Positions 32,956 through 42,187 of a DNA stretch of 64,000 bases are shown here, one piece after another. Position 1 is the first letter of the stretch. Each line of letters begins with the position of its first letter. Both the position numbers and the translations under genes were made by a program. The notes beneath the pieces were generated by a model, which had not been told where the DNA came from, made no database searches, and worked only from the letters and a program-made list of their open reading frames with translations. Source of the stretch: Mucilaginibacter lappiensis (GTDB lineage Bacteria; Bacteroidota; Bacteroidia; Sphingobacteriales; Sphingobacteriaceae); NCBI RefSeq assembly GCF_900155965.1, contig NZ_FTMG01000007.1, forward strand, positions 248,001-312,000, in the 5' to 3' direction.

Positions 32956-33903
32956 ATGAAAAGCGATATGGACAATAGGGAGTGGCTGGATGATTATGAA
33001 TCACTGAAACGGATCGATGCCAAGAATCCGTTCCTGGTTCCGCCTGGCTATTTCGATGAATTAGCGCAGCATATAACATCACGCATAAGGCTGGAAGAGT
33101 TGAAAAACTCATCTACAGGGTTTTCCGTGCCTGAAAACTACTTTGATCAATTAAGCAGTAACATACAAAGCCGCATACGTGTTGAAGACGCTGTGAACAT
33201 ACAGGACTCCGGTTTTACCGTACCTGAAAATTATTTTGACGAGCTTGGCAGCAACATTCAAAGCAGGATAACGATTGAGGAGGCATTAAACCCGGAGCAT
33301 CAGGGTTTTAGTGTACCCGAAAATTATTTTAACGAACTGAGCAATAGTATCCAAAGCAGGATAGCTATTGAACAGCATATCAACAGCGAAGCCGAAAGCT
33401 TCACCGTGCCCGAAAATTACTTCGAAACACTGAGCAGTAATATTCAAAGCAGGATAGCTGTTGAGCAGCATATCAACAGCGAGGCCGAAAGCTTTACTGT
33501 GCCTGAGAACTATTTTGAGCAGTTAAACCAGAATATTTTAAATAAAACCGTTAACGAGAATGAGGTAGTTACTGCCAAAAGCTTTACCTTGCCCGTGGCA
33601 GCTAAAAAGAAAGGTATCGTACGCAGGATGTTCGCGTCACCAACCTTCAGGTATGCAACAGCGGCCTGCTTTGCCCTGATATTGGGCATTGGTGTGGTGA
33701 TCAGAAATGGCGATTCACCTGTAAAACATGATCATTCTTTTTTACATGAACAACTATCAACAGTGCCGGTTGATGAAATTAAGAGTTACCTGCAATTACA
33801 CGCAGATGCAAGCGATACCCGTACCCTGATGGATGGAGGACAGCAAATTAACAGTGCAAATTTGGATGAAGACCTGTCAGACTATTTGGATACTACTAAT
33901 TAA
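32956..33903 (+). CDS. Repeat-bearing membrane protein, putative anti-sigma regulator
   Basis: A 315-residue protein with six copies of a 31-residue unit whose core is VPxNYFxxLxxxIQSRI; the core begins at residues 28, 58, 89, 120, 151 and 182. A membrane helix follows at about 231-250 (YATAACFALILGIGVVI), then a C-terminal tail of 65 residues that should be periplasmic. The repeats would be cytoplasmic, near the sigma factor encoded just upstream. The start could also be the ATG at 32968 (MDNREWLDDYES). An anti-sigma role is inferred from position; I know no close named family. Confidence 0.85.
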   Translation: MKSDMDNREWLDDYESLKRIDAKNPFLVPPGYFDELAQHITSRIRLEELKNSSTGFSVPENYFDQLSSNIQSRIRVEDAVNIQDSGFTVPENYFDELGSNIQSRITIEEALNPEHQGFSVPENYFNELSNSIQSRIAIEQHINSEAESFTVPENYFETLSSNIQSRIAVEQHINSEAESFTVPENYFEQLNQNILNKTVNENEVVTAKSFTLPVAAKKKGIVRRMFASPTFRYATAACFALILGIGVVIRNGDSPVKHDHSFLHEQLSTVPVDEIKSYLQLHADASDTRTLMDGGQQINSANLDEDLSDYLDTTN

Positions 33904-33915
33904 CGATACTTTTTA

Positions 33916-34404
33916 ATGCGTATATTGATCAGGCATATTTTTATTTTATTTTTTATAATAGCAGCGGGTTACCAATCCTTTGCACAGGCAAATAACAGCC
34001 TGGTGCAAAAGCAAAAGATAACCCCTGCCCCTTTGCGTGACAAAAAAGGAACTGGTAAAAGACTAGAAGCAGCCCGCGACAGGTTCATTACCAAACAGCT
34101 CAATCTTACTGATGAAGAATCTACCAAGTTTTGGCCGATTTATCGTCAATATCAACAAGAGCTCACTGCCGTTAACGTACTCAAGCGTTTAAATAACTCC
34201 AGTGCCGCAGCCAATGGTACCGAGCAAATAGATAAAGAAATTTATTACGAAAGTCAGCAGGTAGCCATACGCAAGCGTTATAAAGACGCTTTTCTGAAAA
34301 TACTCCCCCCCGAAAAAGTGAGCGAGCTTTACAAAAGCGAACGCGAGTTCCGCGATGAGCTCATCAAACAACTCAGCGAACGCAGCGAAAGAGCAGGAAA
34401 TTAA
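33916..34404 (+). CDS. Small exported protein, Spy/CpxP-like
   Basis: A 162-residue protein with a signal peptide (IFILFFIIAAGYQSFAQA) and a helical, charged mature part: LNLTDEESTKFWPIYRQYQQEL, then a long helix and LPPEKVSELYKSEREFRDELIKQL. This pattern resembles periplasmic helical chaperones or sensors of the Spy type that are often encoded behind ECF sigma genes in Bacteroidota. It starts 12 bases after the repeat protein, so sigma, regulator and this gene look like one operon. A tandem repeat begins at its stop codon. Confidence 0.85.
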   Translation: MRILIRHIFILFFIIAAGYQSFAQANNSLVQKQKITPAPLRDKKGTGKRLEAARDRFITKQLNLTDEESTKFWPIYRQYQQELTAVNVLKRLNNSSAAANGTEQIDKEIYYESQQVAIRKRYKDAFLKILPPEKVSELYKSEREFRDELIKQLSERSERAGN

Positions 34405-34473
34405 GTCTTTAGTCTTTAGTCTTTAGTCTTTAGTCTTTAGTCTTTAGTCTTTAGTCTTTAGTCTTTAGTCTTT
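34404..34473. repeat. Ten perfect copies of the 7-mer AGTCTTT
   Basis: AGTCTTT repeats ten times without a mismatch from the last base of the stop codon of the preceding gene to 34473. Related complementary words (TAGGACTCAGAAC, TTACGACTTAAA) lie at 34555-34591, just before the aminotransferase ATG, so this is the left side of another spacer-filling inverted array. Confidence 0.95.
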
Positions 34474-34591
34474 AGTGACAATTCCTATTGACCTTACTTG
34501 TTTTGATTCCGGTTCAATTTATATTCCTGCATTAAAACCTATCTTTGCTTCCGATAACTTAGGACTCAGAACTAAAAACTTACGACTTAAA

Positions 34592-35782
34592 ATGCCTACC
34601 CTTCGCCAGCTCTTTTTAGCCAATAATGCGCAAACCACTAATTTTCCGCTGTTGCTGGAGTTTGAACGGGCCGAAGGCGTATATATGTATGATACGGCAG
34701 GCAAAGCCCATACCGACCTCATATCGGGCATTGGCGTAAGCAGCCTGGGACACGGCAACCCGAAAGTGATAGCAGCCATTAAGCACCAGGTTGACCAATA
34801 TATGCACCTCATGGTTTATGGCGAATATGTACAAACTCCGCAAGTTCGCTTTGCCGAAAAGCTGGTATCTGTACTACCCCCAAATCTACAATCGGTATAT
34901 TTTACCAACTCGGGAGCCGAAGCCGTTGAGGGGGCTTTAAAACTCGCCAAACGCTATACAGGCCGTCAGCAGATCATCGCTTGCCACAACTCCTACCATG
35001 GCAGTACACAGGGCGCCCTAAGCGTTATGGGTAACGAAGAATTTAAACAGGCTTATCGTCCCCTATTACCTGGTGTGAGTTTTATCCGTTTTAATGAGGA
35101 GGATGATCTGAAACTGATCAACGATCAGATCGCCTGCGTCATTATCGAAACTATACAGGGCGAAGCCGGTATCCGCGTACCCGATGCCAGTTACCTGCAA
35201 GCACTGCGCAAACGCTGCGACGAAACCGGCACTTTACTAATACTGGATGAAATACAGGCCGCTTTTGGTCGCACGGGCAAACTTTTTGCTTTTGAACATT
35301 TTGGCATTGTGCCAGATATCCTGCTGCTGGCCAAAGCGCTGGGAGGCGGTATGCCTGTAGGCGCTTTCATCTCCTCCAACACCATCATGAGCGCGCTCAA
35401 AGAAAACCCCATCCTGGGCCATATTACCACCTTTGGAGGGCACCCCGTATGCTGTGCGGCAGGATTGGCCGCATTGGAAGTATTATTAGAAGAAAACCTG
35501 GTATCCGGCGTAGCCGAAAAAGAAGCACTGTTCCGCAAGCTGCTGATTCATCCGGCTATTAAACAAATTCGGGGTAAAGGACTGATGCTGGCCATTGAAC
35601 TGGACAGTTTTGATCTTAACAAAAAAATAATTGACCGCTGTATTGAACACGGCATCATCACCGACTGGTTTCTGCATTGCAGCAATTCCATGCGCATAGC
35701 TCCTCCGCTTATCATCACTCCACAACAAATTGAACATGCCTGCGAGGTGATATTGGAGGCTGTTGGGTATTATACGGCATAA
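34592..35782 (+). CDS. Class III aminotransferase
   Basis: A 396-residue PLP enzyme of aminotransferase class III, which includes acetylornithine, ornithine and 4-aminobutyrate aminotransferases. The segments FTNSGAEAVEGALKLAKRYTG, ILDEIQAAFGRTGKLFAFEHFGIVPDI and LLAKALGGGMPVGAF, the last with the PLP-binding Lys, are clear. The start MPTLRQLFLANNAQTT at 34592 is chosen over an upstream in-frame GTG in the repeat. Substrate cannot be fixed from sequence; no arginine genes are adjacent. Confidence 0.94.
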   Translation: MPTLRQLFLANNAQTTNFPLLLEFERAEGVYMYDTAGKAHTDLISGIGVSSLGHGNPKVIAAIKHQVDQYMHLMVYGEYVQTPQVRFAEKLVSVLPPNLQSVYFTNSGAEAVEGALKLAKRYTGRQQIIACHNSYHGSTQGALSVMGNEEFKQAYRPLLPGVSFIRFNEEDDLKLINDQIACVIIETIQGEAGIRVPDASYLQALRKRCDETGTLLILDEIQAAFGRTGKLFAFEHFGIVPDILLLAKALGGGMPVGAFISSNTIMSALKENPILGHITTFGGHPVCCAAGLAALEVLLEENLVSGVAEKEALFRKLLIHPAIKQIRGKGLMLAIELDSFDLNKKIIDRCIEHGIITDWFLHCSNSMRIAPPLIITPQQIEHACEVILEAVGYYTA

Positions 35783-36168
35783 TACGTGTGTGCTAGCATA
35801 AGGCTCATATAATAAACGCGTCATTGAGGTACGATCACCCAGAGAAACCACGTCAGGGTGAGTCTAAAGCAATCCATATAGCAGCTTATCAGATATTATT
35901 CCGTACCTTAACACAGATCAGAAAAATCGACTCATCTATTGAAAGTAACTTTCAGGTTACTTTATTAAATAATATATCATTTTTTATAGTTTGAATTAAA
36001 TTGGTATGGTTTGTGCATTTATAGCATAGACTGTATGAAAAGCTCTTAAAATGCTTGTTTCCTACCAAAACAGATCAGTTATGCTCTTTTTTATAGTCAC
36101 AGTTTAAACAATTAATTAAAAAGACTTGTTTAATCAATAACCGTACGTTCTTAACATCTATACCCAAT
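35783..36168. other. 386-base gap with no gene seen
   Basis: The left part carries a single arm-like stretch (CACGTCAGGGTGAGTCTAAAG, about 35842) without a partner, possibly half of a GTCACCCTGA-type element. The rest is AT-rich and probably holds the promoter of the glycosyltransferase gene, but I found no TAnnTTTG match. Confidence 0.5.
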
Positions 36169-38448
36169 ATGAAAATAGCATATATATCAACTTACCCTCC
36201 CCGCGAATGCGGCCTGGCTACCTTCAACCAAAACCTGATGCGGGCTATTAACGCCAATTTTCCTGAAAGGCAATCATTGGCACATGGTGGTTTCGTGGTC
36301 GCGCTCAATGATTCTGAGAATCTGCAGCATTACGAATACCCGGAGGAGGTAAAATATGTTATTCGCCAGGATCACCAAAAAGATTATATCCGCGCTGCCA
36401 ATTACATCAACACCAGCAATGCCGATGTATGTATCATGGAGCATGAGTTTGGTATATACGGCGGCGAAAGCGGCATATATATTTTACCGCTAATCAACCG
36501 GCTCGAAAAACCGCTGATCTCGATACTCCATACCATACTGAAAGATCCCAGCTATGTGCAACGCATCATCATCCGCGAAATAGCGGAACAATCGTCAAAA
36601 ATAATTGTGATGAGCCAGCGGGCCGTGGAGTTTTTAACCACCATTTATGATATCCCCGCCGAAAAGATCCAGATTATTGAACATGGTGTGCCCGATGTGG
36701 AAGCGCTGGAAGATAACCCGGTTAAAAATCTGTCGTCATTTAAAAAACATCGCGTACTGCTCACCTTCGGTTTGCTGAGCCGTAACAAAGGTCTGGAAAC
36801 TGTAGTAAAAGCCCTGCCACGCATCGTAGCCAAACATCCTGATGCCATGTATGTGGTGTTAGGCAACACCCACCCGGGTGTCATCAAAAGCTCGGGCGAG
36901 GAATACCGTGACCACCTCAAAACACTTGCCGCCCAGCTGGGCGTATCGGCTAACCTGGCTTTCATCAACAAATTTGTTTCAGAAGAGGAACTGGTGAACT
37001 ACCTCACCGCTTGCGAAATTTATGTTACTCCCTATCTCAACGAGGCGCAGATCACCAGCGGTACGCTTTCTTATGCTGTAGGTGCTGGTGCTGCCGTAGT
37101 ATCAACCCCATACTGGCATGCTACCGAGCTACTGGCCGATAAGCGCGGGCGCCTGTTTGATTTTAAAAACTCAGATACCCTGGCCGATACCGTTATTGAA
37201 TTGCTAGACCAGGACCGTGTGCTGAAAGAATTGAAAGAGAATGCCTATCAATATGGCCTGCATTTACGCTGGCCTGTTGTAGGTGCCGAATTTATAAAAG
37301 TAGCCCAGGAGGCTATTGTCAGGTTCGACTTTAGCGATAAGATACTCAAGAATAGTATCGTTGATCCAGAGATATTGCCTAAATTCAGCCTAACGCATGT
37401 ATTGCGTTTAACTGATGATACCGGTATTGTGCAACACGCCAAATATGGCATCCCCAATTTAAAAGAGGGTTATTGTTTAGATGATAATGCCCGCGCGCTC
37501 ATTATGGCCCTGATGGCTTACCAGCGTAGTAAAAGCCGTGAAGCGTTTGAACTGTTACCCATCTACCTCAGCTATATTCACTATATGCAAACGGATGATG
37601 GCAATTTCCGCAATTTCCTGAGTTTCGACCGTCGTTATTTGGATGAGGTAGGTTCTGAGGATTCTTTCGGTCGTACCATTTGGGCGCTGGGTCATCTGAT
37701 CGGGTGTGCGGCCAGTAATTCCTACCGGGAGTTTGCGTTGGAGATATTCCACAAATCGGTTCCCCATTTTGAAAAACTGGGACATTTGAGAGGCATGGCC
37801 AATACCATCATCGGTATTAGCTCATACCTGCAGGTTTACCCAACCGACGAGGGTATGGTAAAAATACTGAACAACCTTACCCAGCCACTCATTGATGCCT
37901 ATGAAAATAATCAATCGGCCGACTGGCAATGGTTCGAAGAAAAAATGACCTATGATAACGCCATACTGCCGCTGGCCCTGCTACACTCCTGTGAAATTAC
38001 CGGGAACGAAGATGCTAAGCGTATAGCTTTGGCTACAATGGCTTTCCTGGATAAACTCACCCTGTCAAACGGGTATCTGAGTCCGGTAGGTAATGATGGC
38101 TGGTATTACCGTGGCGGTAGTTTCCCTACGTTTGATCAGCAGGCTATTGAAACCATGGCTATGGTGCTGATGCATTTCCAGGCTTACCAGATATTCCGGG
38201 TGCCACAGTATATCGAAAAAATGTTCCTGAGCTATAAATGGTTCCTGGGCGAAAATACCCTGCGCGCACCTTTGTATGATCATGAAACCAAAGGCTGCTG
38301 CGATGGTTTGCTGCCAACTGGCATCAACCGCAACCAGGGCGCCGAAAGTACGCTGGCCTATCTTATATCGCACCTCACCGTACTGAAAGCTTTTGAGCTC
38401 GAATACGAATACAACAAGTATGGTACACAAAAAATGGAAACCTGTTAG
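36169..38448 (+). CDS. Large GT4 glycosyltransferase with C-terminal helical domain
   Basis: A 759-residue protein. The first 400 residues are a GT-B fold, GT4-type glycosyltransferase (IAYISTYPPRECGLATF at the start, VLLTFGLLSRNKGLETVVKALPRI, and a late ELVNYLTACEIYVTPYLNEAQITSGTLSYAVGAG). The C-terminal 350 residues look like an alpha/alpha-toroid (GYCLDDNARALIMALMAYQ, SFGRTIWALGHLIG, WFEEKMTYDNAILPLALL), as in mannosidase-like or epimerase-like folds. It is cytoplasmic. Together with the GT4 gene at 38621 and the GH130 gene at 42387 it suggests a mannose-type oligosaccharide made and recycled by this locus; that is inference. Confidence 0.88.
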   Translation: MKIAYISTYPPRECGLATFNQNLMRAINANFPERQSLAHGGFVVALNDSENLQHYEYPEEVKYVIRQDHQKDYIRAANYINTSNADVCIMEHEFGIYGGESGIYILPLINRLEKPLISILHTILKDPSYVQRIIIREIAEQSSKIIVMSQRAVEFLTTIYDIPAEKIQIIEHGVPDVEALEDNPVKNLSSFKKHRVLLTFGLLSRNKGLETVVKALPRIVAKHPDAMYVVLGNTHPGVIKSSGEEYRDHLKTLAAQLGVSANLAFINKFVSEEELVNYLTACEIYVTPYLNEAQITSGTLSYAVGAGAAVVSTPYWHATELLADKRGRLFDFKNSDTLADTVIELLDQDRVLKELKENAYQYGLHLRWPVVGAEFIKVAQEAIVRFDFSDKILKNSIVDPEILPKFSLTHVLRLTDDTGIVQHAKYGIPNLKEGYCLDDNARALIMALMAYQRSKSREAFELLPIYLSYIHYMQTDDGNFRNFLSFDRRYLDEVGSEDSFGRTIWALGHLIGCAASNSYREFALEIFHKSVPHFEKLGHLRGMANTIIGISSYLQVYPTDEGMVKILNNLTQPLIDAYENNQSADWQWFEEKMTYDNAILPLALLHSCEITGNEDAKRIALATMAFLDKLTLSNGYLSPVGNDGWYYRGGSFPTFDQQAIETMAMVLMHFQAYQIFRVPQYIEKMFLSYKWFLGENTLRAPLYDHETKGCCDGLLPTGINRNQGAESTLAYLISHLTVLKAFELEYEYNKYGTQKMETC

Positions 38449-38619
38449 ATGTGCGGATATGCAAATGTGCAGATTATTGATGAGTAGATACATAAATGTC
38501 CGTTCTTATGACTAGAGATATTATCATATGTTTTAATTCAAAACCATCATTTGCACATCTGCACATACGCACATTTGCACATTTGAAATCTACATATATG
38601 CACATTTGCACATCTATAA
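38446..38619. repeat. Spacer inverted repeat of GCACATTTGCACATCT words
   Basis: The left arm starts in the stop codon of the large GT4 gene (TAGATGTGCGGATATGCAAATG) and the right side is a long run of complementary TTTGCACATCTGCACATACG words (38549-38617). It ends 3 bases before the ATG of the next gene. Words are shared with 6648-6750 and 17530-17570. Confidence 0.85.
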
Positions 38620-38620
38620 A

Positions 38621-39625
38621 ATGAGGGTTGCCGTATTAGCGCCTGTTGCCTGGCGTACACCGCCCAGGCATTATGGCCCCTGGGAGCAAATAGCATCAAA
38701 CATTGCCGAGGGATTGGTAAAGCTGGGCATGGAGGTTACCCTTTTTGCCACCGGCGATTCGATAACTGCGGGCAAGCTAGAATCGGTTTGTGCTGTAGGT
38801 TACGAGGAAGACCGCGGTCAGGATGCCAAAGTGCTGGAATGCCTGCACATCAGTAACCTGATGGAGCAGGCCGGAGCTTTTGATATCATCCATAACAATT
38901 TTGATTTTTTGCCCCTCACCTATTCGGGCCTGATTAAAACGCCGTTGATTACTACTATACATGGCTTTTCGTCACCCCGCATTATCCCCGTGTACAAAAA
39001 ATATAACCATAGGGGGCATTATGTGAGTATCAGCAACGCAGATCGCAGTTCGGAGCTGGAATATCTGGCTACGGTTTATAACGGACTGGACACTGCCGAT
39101 TTTGAATTTTACGAGAAGCCAGATGATTACCTGCTTTATTTCGGTCGCATCCACCCTGATAAAGGTACTGCCGAAGCGATAGCCATTGCCAAAAAAAGCA
39201 AACGCAGGTTGCTGATAGCCGGTATCATTCAGGATGAAAACTACTACCGCGAAAAAGTAGAGCCCTTTTTATCGGCTGAAATAGAATACATAGGCCATGC
39301 CGGACCAGAAAAGCGGAAACAATTGCTGGGCAATGCCTACGCCCTCCTCCACCCCATCAGTTTTAATGAACCCTTTGGTATGAGTGTGGCCGAGGCCATG
39401 CTCTGCGGCACCCCGGTGATCGCCTTTAACCGGGGATCGATGTCGGAGTTGATCAGGGATGCCGAAACCGGCTTTTTGGTGGATAACGTTGATGAAGCTG
39501 TAGAAGCCGTTAATCAGATCAATACTATTGATCGGGTGGCTTGCCATACCTGGGCCGCTTCCAGGTTTTCGAAAGATAAAATGGTGGCTGATTATTTTGA
39601 CTTGTATCGACAGATATTAGGTTAA
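38621..39625 (+). CDS. GT4-family glycosyltransferase
   Basis: A 334-residue GT-B glycosyltransferase. N-terminal MRVAVLAPVAWRTPPRHYG and the C-terminal nucleotide-sugar motif EPFGMSVAEAMLCGTPVIAF (E-x7-E) are typical of GT4. It probably transfers a hexose such as mannose from a nucleotide sugar. The start at 38621 is preferred to an in-frame ATG at 38606, which lies inside the repeat words. It follows the large GT4 gene on the same strand and is followed by a nested hairpin and a convergent TetR gene. Confidence 0.93.
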   Translation: MRVAVLAPVAWRTPPRHYGPWEQIASNIAEGLVKLGMEVTLFATGDSITAGKLESVCAVGYEEDRGQDAKVLECLHISNLMEQAGAFDIIHNNFDFLPLTYSGLIKTPLITTIHGFSSPRIIPVYKKYNHRGHYVSISNADRSSELEYLATVYNGLDTADFEFYEKPDDYLLYFGRIHPDKGTAEAIAIAKKSKRRLLIAGIIQDENYYREKVEPFLSAEIEYIGHAGPEKRKQLLGNAYALLHPISFNEPFGMSVAEAMLCGTPVIAFNRGSMSELIRDAETGFLVDNVDEAVEAVNQINTIDRVACHTWAASRFSKDKMVADYFDLYRQILG

Positions 39626-39629
39626 GCTT

Positions 39630-39735
39630 CCGCGAGATTAGCGCAGCGTATCTCGTGGGTGGCATGGTCAAAGCCTTCGGCTTATGTTTTCAGCTGAAAG
39701 CTGAAAACATGTGTACCACGAGTTAAAACTCGCGG
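39630..39735. repeat. Nested three-level stem structure in a convergent gap
   Basis: CCGCGAG (39630-39636) pairs with CTCGCGG (39729-39735); inside, CTCGTGG (39652-39658) pairs with CCACGAG (39716-39722); inside again, ATGTTTTCAGCT and AGCTGAAAACAT (39684-39710) form a perfect 12-bp hairpin with loop GAA. It lies between the GT4 stop and the TetR stop and may end both transcripts. Confidence 0.8.
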
Positions 39736-39747
39736 CAGCAATAATGC

Positions 39748-40350
39748 TTATGAAAGTTCAATCGTTCCGATAATCCCCCCTATGGCTTTCTTTAATACCA
39801 TATTGTTCATGGCAGGATCAATATCTTTATAATAGCGATTCAGGGCGACCAAACCATGTACAAAAGACATGCAAATGAGATAATTACACCAAAAAACCTC
39901 CTCTGTGAGTGCATTTCCTTTTACCACAGGTCGCATTTCCTCCCTGAACACATTAATAAATGTCGACAGTGCGGGAAATGCTTTTCCAACATCCTCAACA
40001 CTGGTACCCACTGTATACATTAACTGGTAAAGCTCGTTTTCGTTATTGGCAAAGTAAAGAACGGCCCTCAGTACGGTCTCCATTCTTTCTTTTGCACCGG
40101 TCACGGATACCAACTGCTGTTTTATGCAATTGATCAGCATAGTAAAACCCCGTTTCGACAGCTCAATCAAAACAGCTTCCTTATTCAGGAAATAAGAATA
40201 TACAATAGTTGGGCTGTATTCAATGGTATCGGCAATTTTCCTGATGCTTACCGCCTCGCATCCTTCATTTTTGACGATACCCATTGCTGCATCAAGAATA
40301 AGCTGATGGACCTCTGCTTTTAAACGTTCTACGCGTTCTTTGCTACCCAT
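39748..40350 (-). CDS. TetR/AcrR-family repressor
   Basis: A 200-residue regulator with an N-terminal TetR helix-turn-helix (ILDAAMGIVKNEGCEAVSIRKIADTIEYSPTIVYSYFLNKEAVL) and a C-terminal ligand domain of the type often seen in Bacteroidota (MRPVVKGNALTEEVFWCNYLICMSFVHGLVALNRYY). The ligand is unknown. It lies between the glycosyltransferases and the sulfatase and is transcribed away from the sulfatase, so the 142-base gap between them is a likely site of control. Confidence 0.93.
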   Translation of the reverse strand: MGSKERVERLKAEVHQLILDAAMGIVKNEGCEAVSIRKIADTIEYSPTIVYSYFLNKEAVLIELSKRGFTMLINCIKQQLVSVTGAKERMETVLRAVLYFANNENELYQLMYTVGTSVEDVGKAFPALSTFINVFREEMRPVVKGNALTEEVFWCNYLICMSFVHGLVALNRYYKDIDPAMNNMVLKKAIGGIIGTIELS

Positions 40351-40492
40351 ATGTTTTAGTAATTGGTGAAAGTAAAGTTAACGCTTTTATTTTTTCCGGA
40401 CACTTACAATGATAACATCGATAGCTACCTAATCTATTTGAACTTATATCAAAAATGTTTGATATTCGGGGAGCCATAAATAAGCCCGATAA

Positions 40493-42037
40493 ATGAAATC
40501 ACCTTTACTCCATAGCGTTATAGGCGTTTTACTGGTATTTGGACAAATATCTATAGCCAAAGCCCAGAAACAGCCGCAGTCTCGTCCCAACATTATTGTA
40601 TTCCTGGTTGATGATATGGGCTGGCAGGATACCTCTTTACCTTTTTGGACGGAGGCAACCGCTTTAAATAAACGCTATCATACGCCAAACATGGAGCGAC
40701 TGGCCCGCGAAGGAATGAAGTTTACCAATGCTTATGCCGCGCCTGTTTGTACTCCCTCCAGAACAAGTATGCTTAGCGGCATGAATGCGGCACATCATGG
40801 TATTACCAACTGGACATCGCCACAACGTAACGAGCCAACCGATGCCAAAGACGATCAGTTTTTACCGGCCGAATGGAACTACAATGGTTTAAGTCCACAG
40901 CCGGGGATAGCCCACACTTTGTACGCAACACCATTTCCGGAGTTACTTAAAGCCGCCGGGTACTACACTATTCATGTAGGCAAGGCTCATTGGGCATCGG
41001 CTGGTACGCCGGGGGCCAACCCGTATAACATGGGCTTTATGATCAATATTTCGGGCCATGCGGCCGGGCACCCGCAAAGCTACCTGGGTACCGAAAATTA
41101 TGGAAACATACCCGGTAAAGCCACACCACAGGCCGTACCCGATCTGGAAGAATATTTTGGAACAGAAACCTTTTTAACAGAGGCTCTTACCAGAGAAGCC
41201 TTAAAGGCCTTAGATGAGCCTATCCGGAACAAACAGCCGTTTTATTTAAACATGGCACATTATGCCGTGCACGTTCCGCTGATGGCCGATAAACGCTTCT
41301 ATCAAAAATACCTGGATGCCGGCCTGGATATGCAGGAAGCTAAATACGCCACCATGATTGAAGGCATGGATAAAAGCCTGGGCGATATGATGGATTATCT
41401 GAAAGCACGGCACGTGGATGGTAATACCATTATTATATTTATGAGTGATAACGGCGGTTTAAGTCTGGCCCCTCCAAGGGGTGGACCAGCACATACCCAA
41501 AACGCACCCCTTAAAGCCGGGAAAGGTTCTGTAAACGAAGGCGGCATCCGCGAGCCCATGATAGTAAAATGGCCGGGAATAACCAGGCCTTCGTCTATAG
41601 CAAACCAGTATGTGATTATCGAGGATTTTTTTCCAACCCTACTGGAAATGGCCGGCGTAAAAAATTATCAGACCATCCAGAAAATCGACGGAAAAAGTTT
41701 TGTGCCGGTTTTAAAGAATGCAGCGTATACCGATAATCAGCGCTTTTTATTTTGGCACTATCCTAATAAATGGATCCCTAAAGATGGCCCCGGCATTAAC
41801 TATTGCAGCGCCATACGCCAGGGCGATTGGAAATTGATTTACCACATGCGCGACAGCAGCATGCAGCTCTATAATTTAAAAAACGACATTGCCGAAAATG
41901 AAGATCTATCCAAAAAGAATCCGGAGAAAACAACCCAGCTACTAAAACAATTAAGAGATCAGTTAAAAAACTGGAACGCCCCAATGCCCGTTGACAAAAA
42001 AACAGGGAAACCAATAGCGATAACCAGCGGACTTTGA
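40493..42037 (+). CDS. Secreted sulfatase (formylglycine type)
   Basis: A 514-residue arylsulfatase-family enzyme with a signal peptide (SVIGVLLVFGQISIAKAQ). The formylglycine motif CTPSR has Cys86, the residue converted to formylglycine by a maturase; metal ligands are visible in NIIVFLVDDMGWQD and in FMSDNGG. The length and HYAVHVPLMADKRFYQKY region fit family S1, which desulfates host, algal or plant glycans. The substrate is not known and no polysaccharide-utilisation genes are adjacent. It is divergent from TetR and followed by a terminator. Confidence 0.94.
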   Translation: MKSPLLHSVIGVLLVFGQISIAKAQKQPQSRPNIIVFLVDDMGWQDTSLPFWTEATALNKRYHTPNMERLAREGMKFTNAYAAPVCTPSRTSMLSGMNAAHHGITNWTSPQRNEPTDAKDDQFLPAEWNYNGLSPQPGIAHTLYATPFPELLKAAGYYTIHVGKAHWASAGTPGANPYNMGFMINISGHAAGHPQSYLGTENYGNIPGKATPQAVPDLEEYFGTETFLTEALTREALKALDEPIRNKQPFYLNMAHYAVHVPLMADKRFYQKYLDAGLDMQEAKYATMIEGMDKSLGDMMDYLKARHVDGNTIIIFMSDNGGLSLAPPRGGPAHTQNAPLKAGKGSVNEGGIREPMIVKWPGITRPSSIANQYVIIEDFFPTLLEMAGVKNYQTIQKIDGKSFVPVLKNAAYTDNQRFLFWHYPNKWIPKDGPGINYCSAIRQGDWKLIYHMRDSSMQLYNLKNDIAENEDLSKKNPEKTTQLLKQLRDQLKNWNAPMPVDKKTGKPIAITSGL

Positions 42038-42141
42038 TGTTTGATATAAAGGCTCTACTAGATTAATGACCATTTAGAGCAAACATTTTAAAAATTAACC
42101 GGGGAAACATTGCCAGTAATTTAGTATATTTACTATAGTTC

Positions 42142-42187
42142 AACAGCCCGGTTTTTCCTGATCAAAAAGGGAAAACCGGGCTGTTTG
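42142..42187 (+). terminator. Terminator downstream of the sulfatase
   Basis: AACAGCCCGGTTTTTCC (42142-42158) pairs with GGGAAAACCGGGCTGTT (42169-42185), a 16-bp near-perfect stem with a 10-base loop. There is no long T run, so efficiency is uncertain. Confidence 0.75.

Noticed and set aside
34404..34473. CRISPR array or phase-variable coding repeat
   Set aside because: Units are 7 bp with no spacers and lie outside any credible reading frame.
34475..34591. Longer N-terminus of the aminotransferase
   Set aside because: The extra 39 codons are repeat words plus AT-rich spacer and do not match the family; the ATG at 34592 does.
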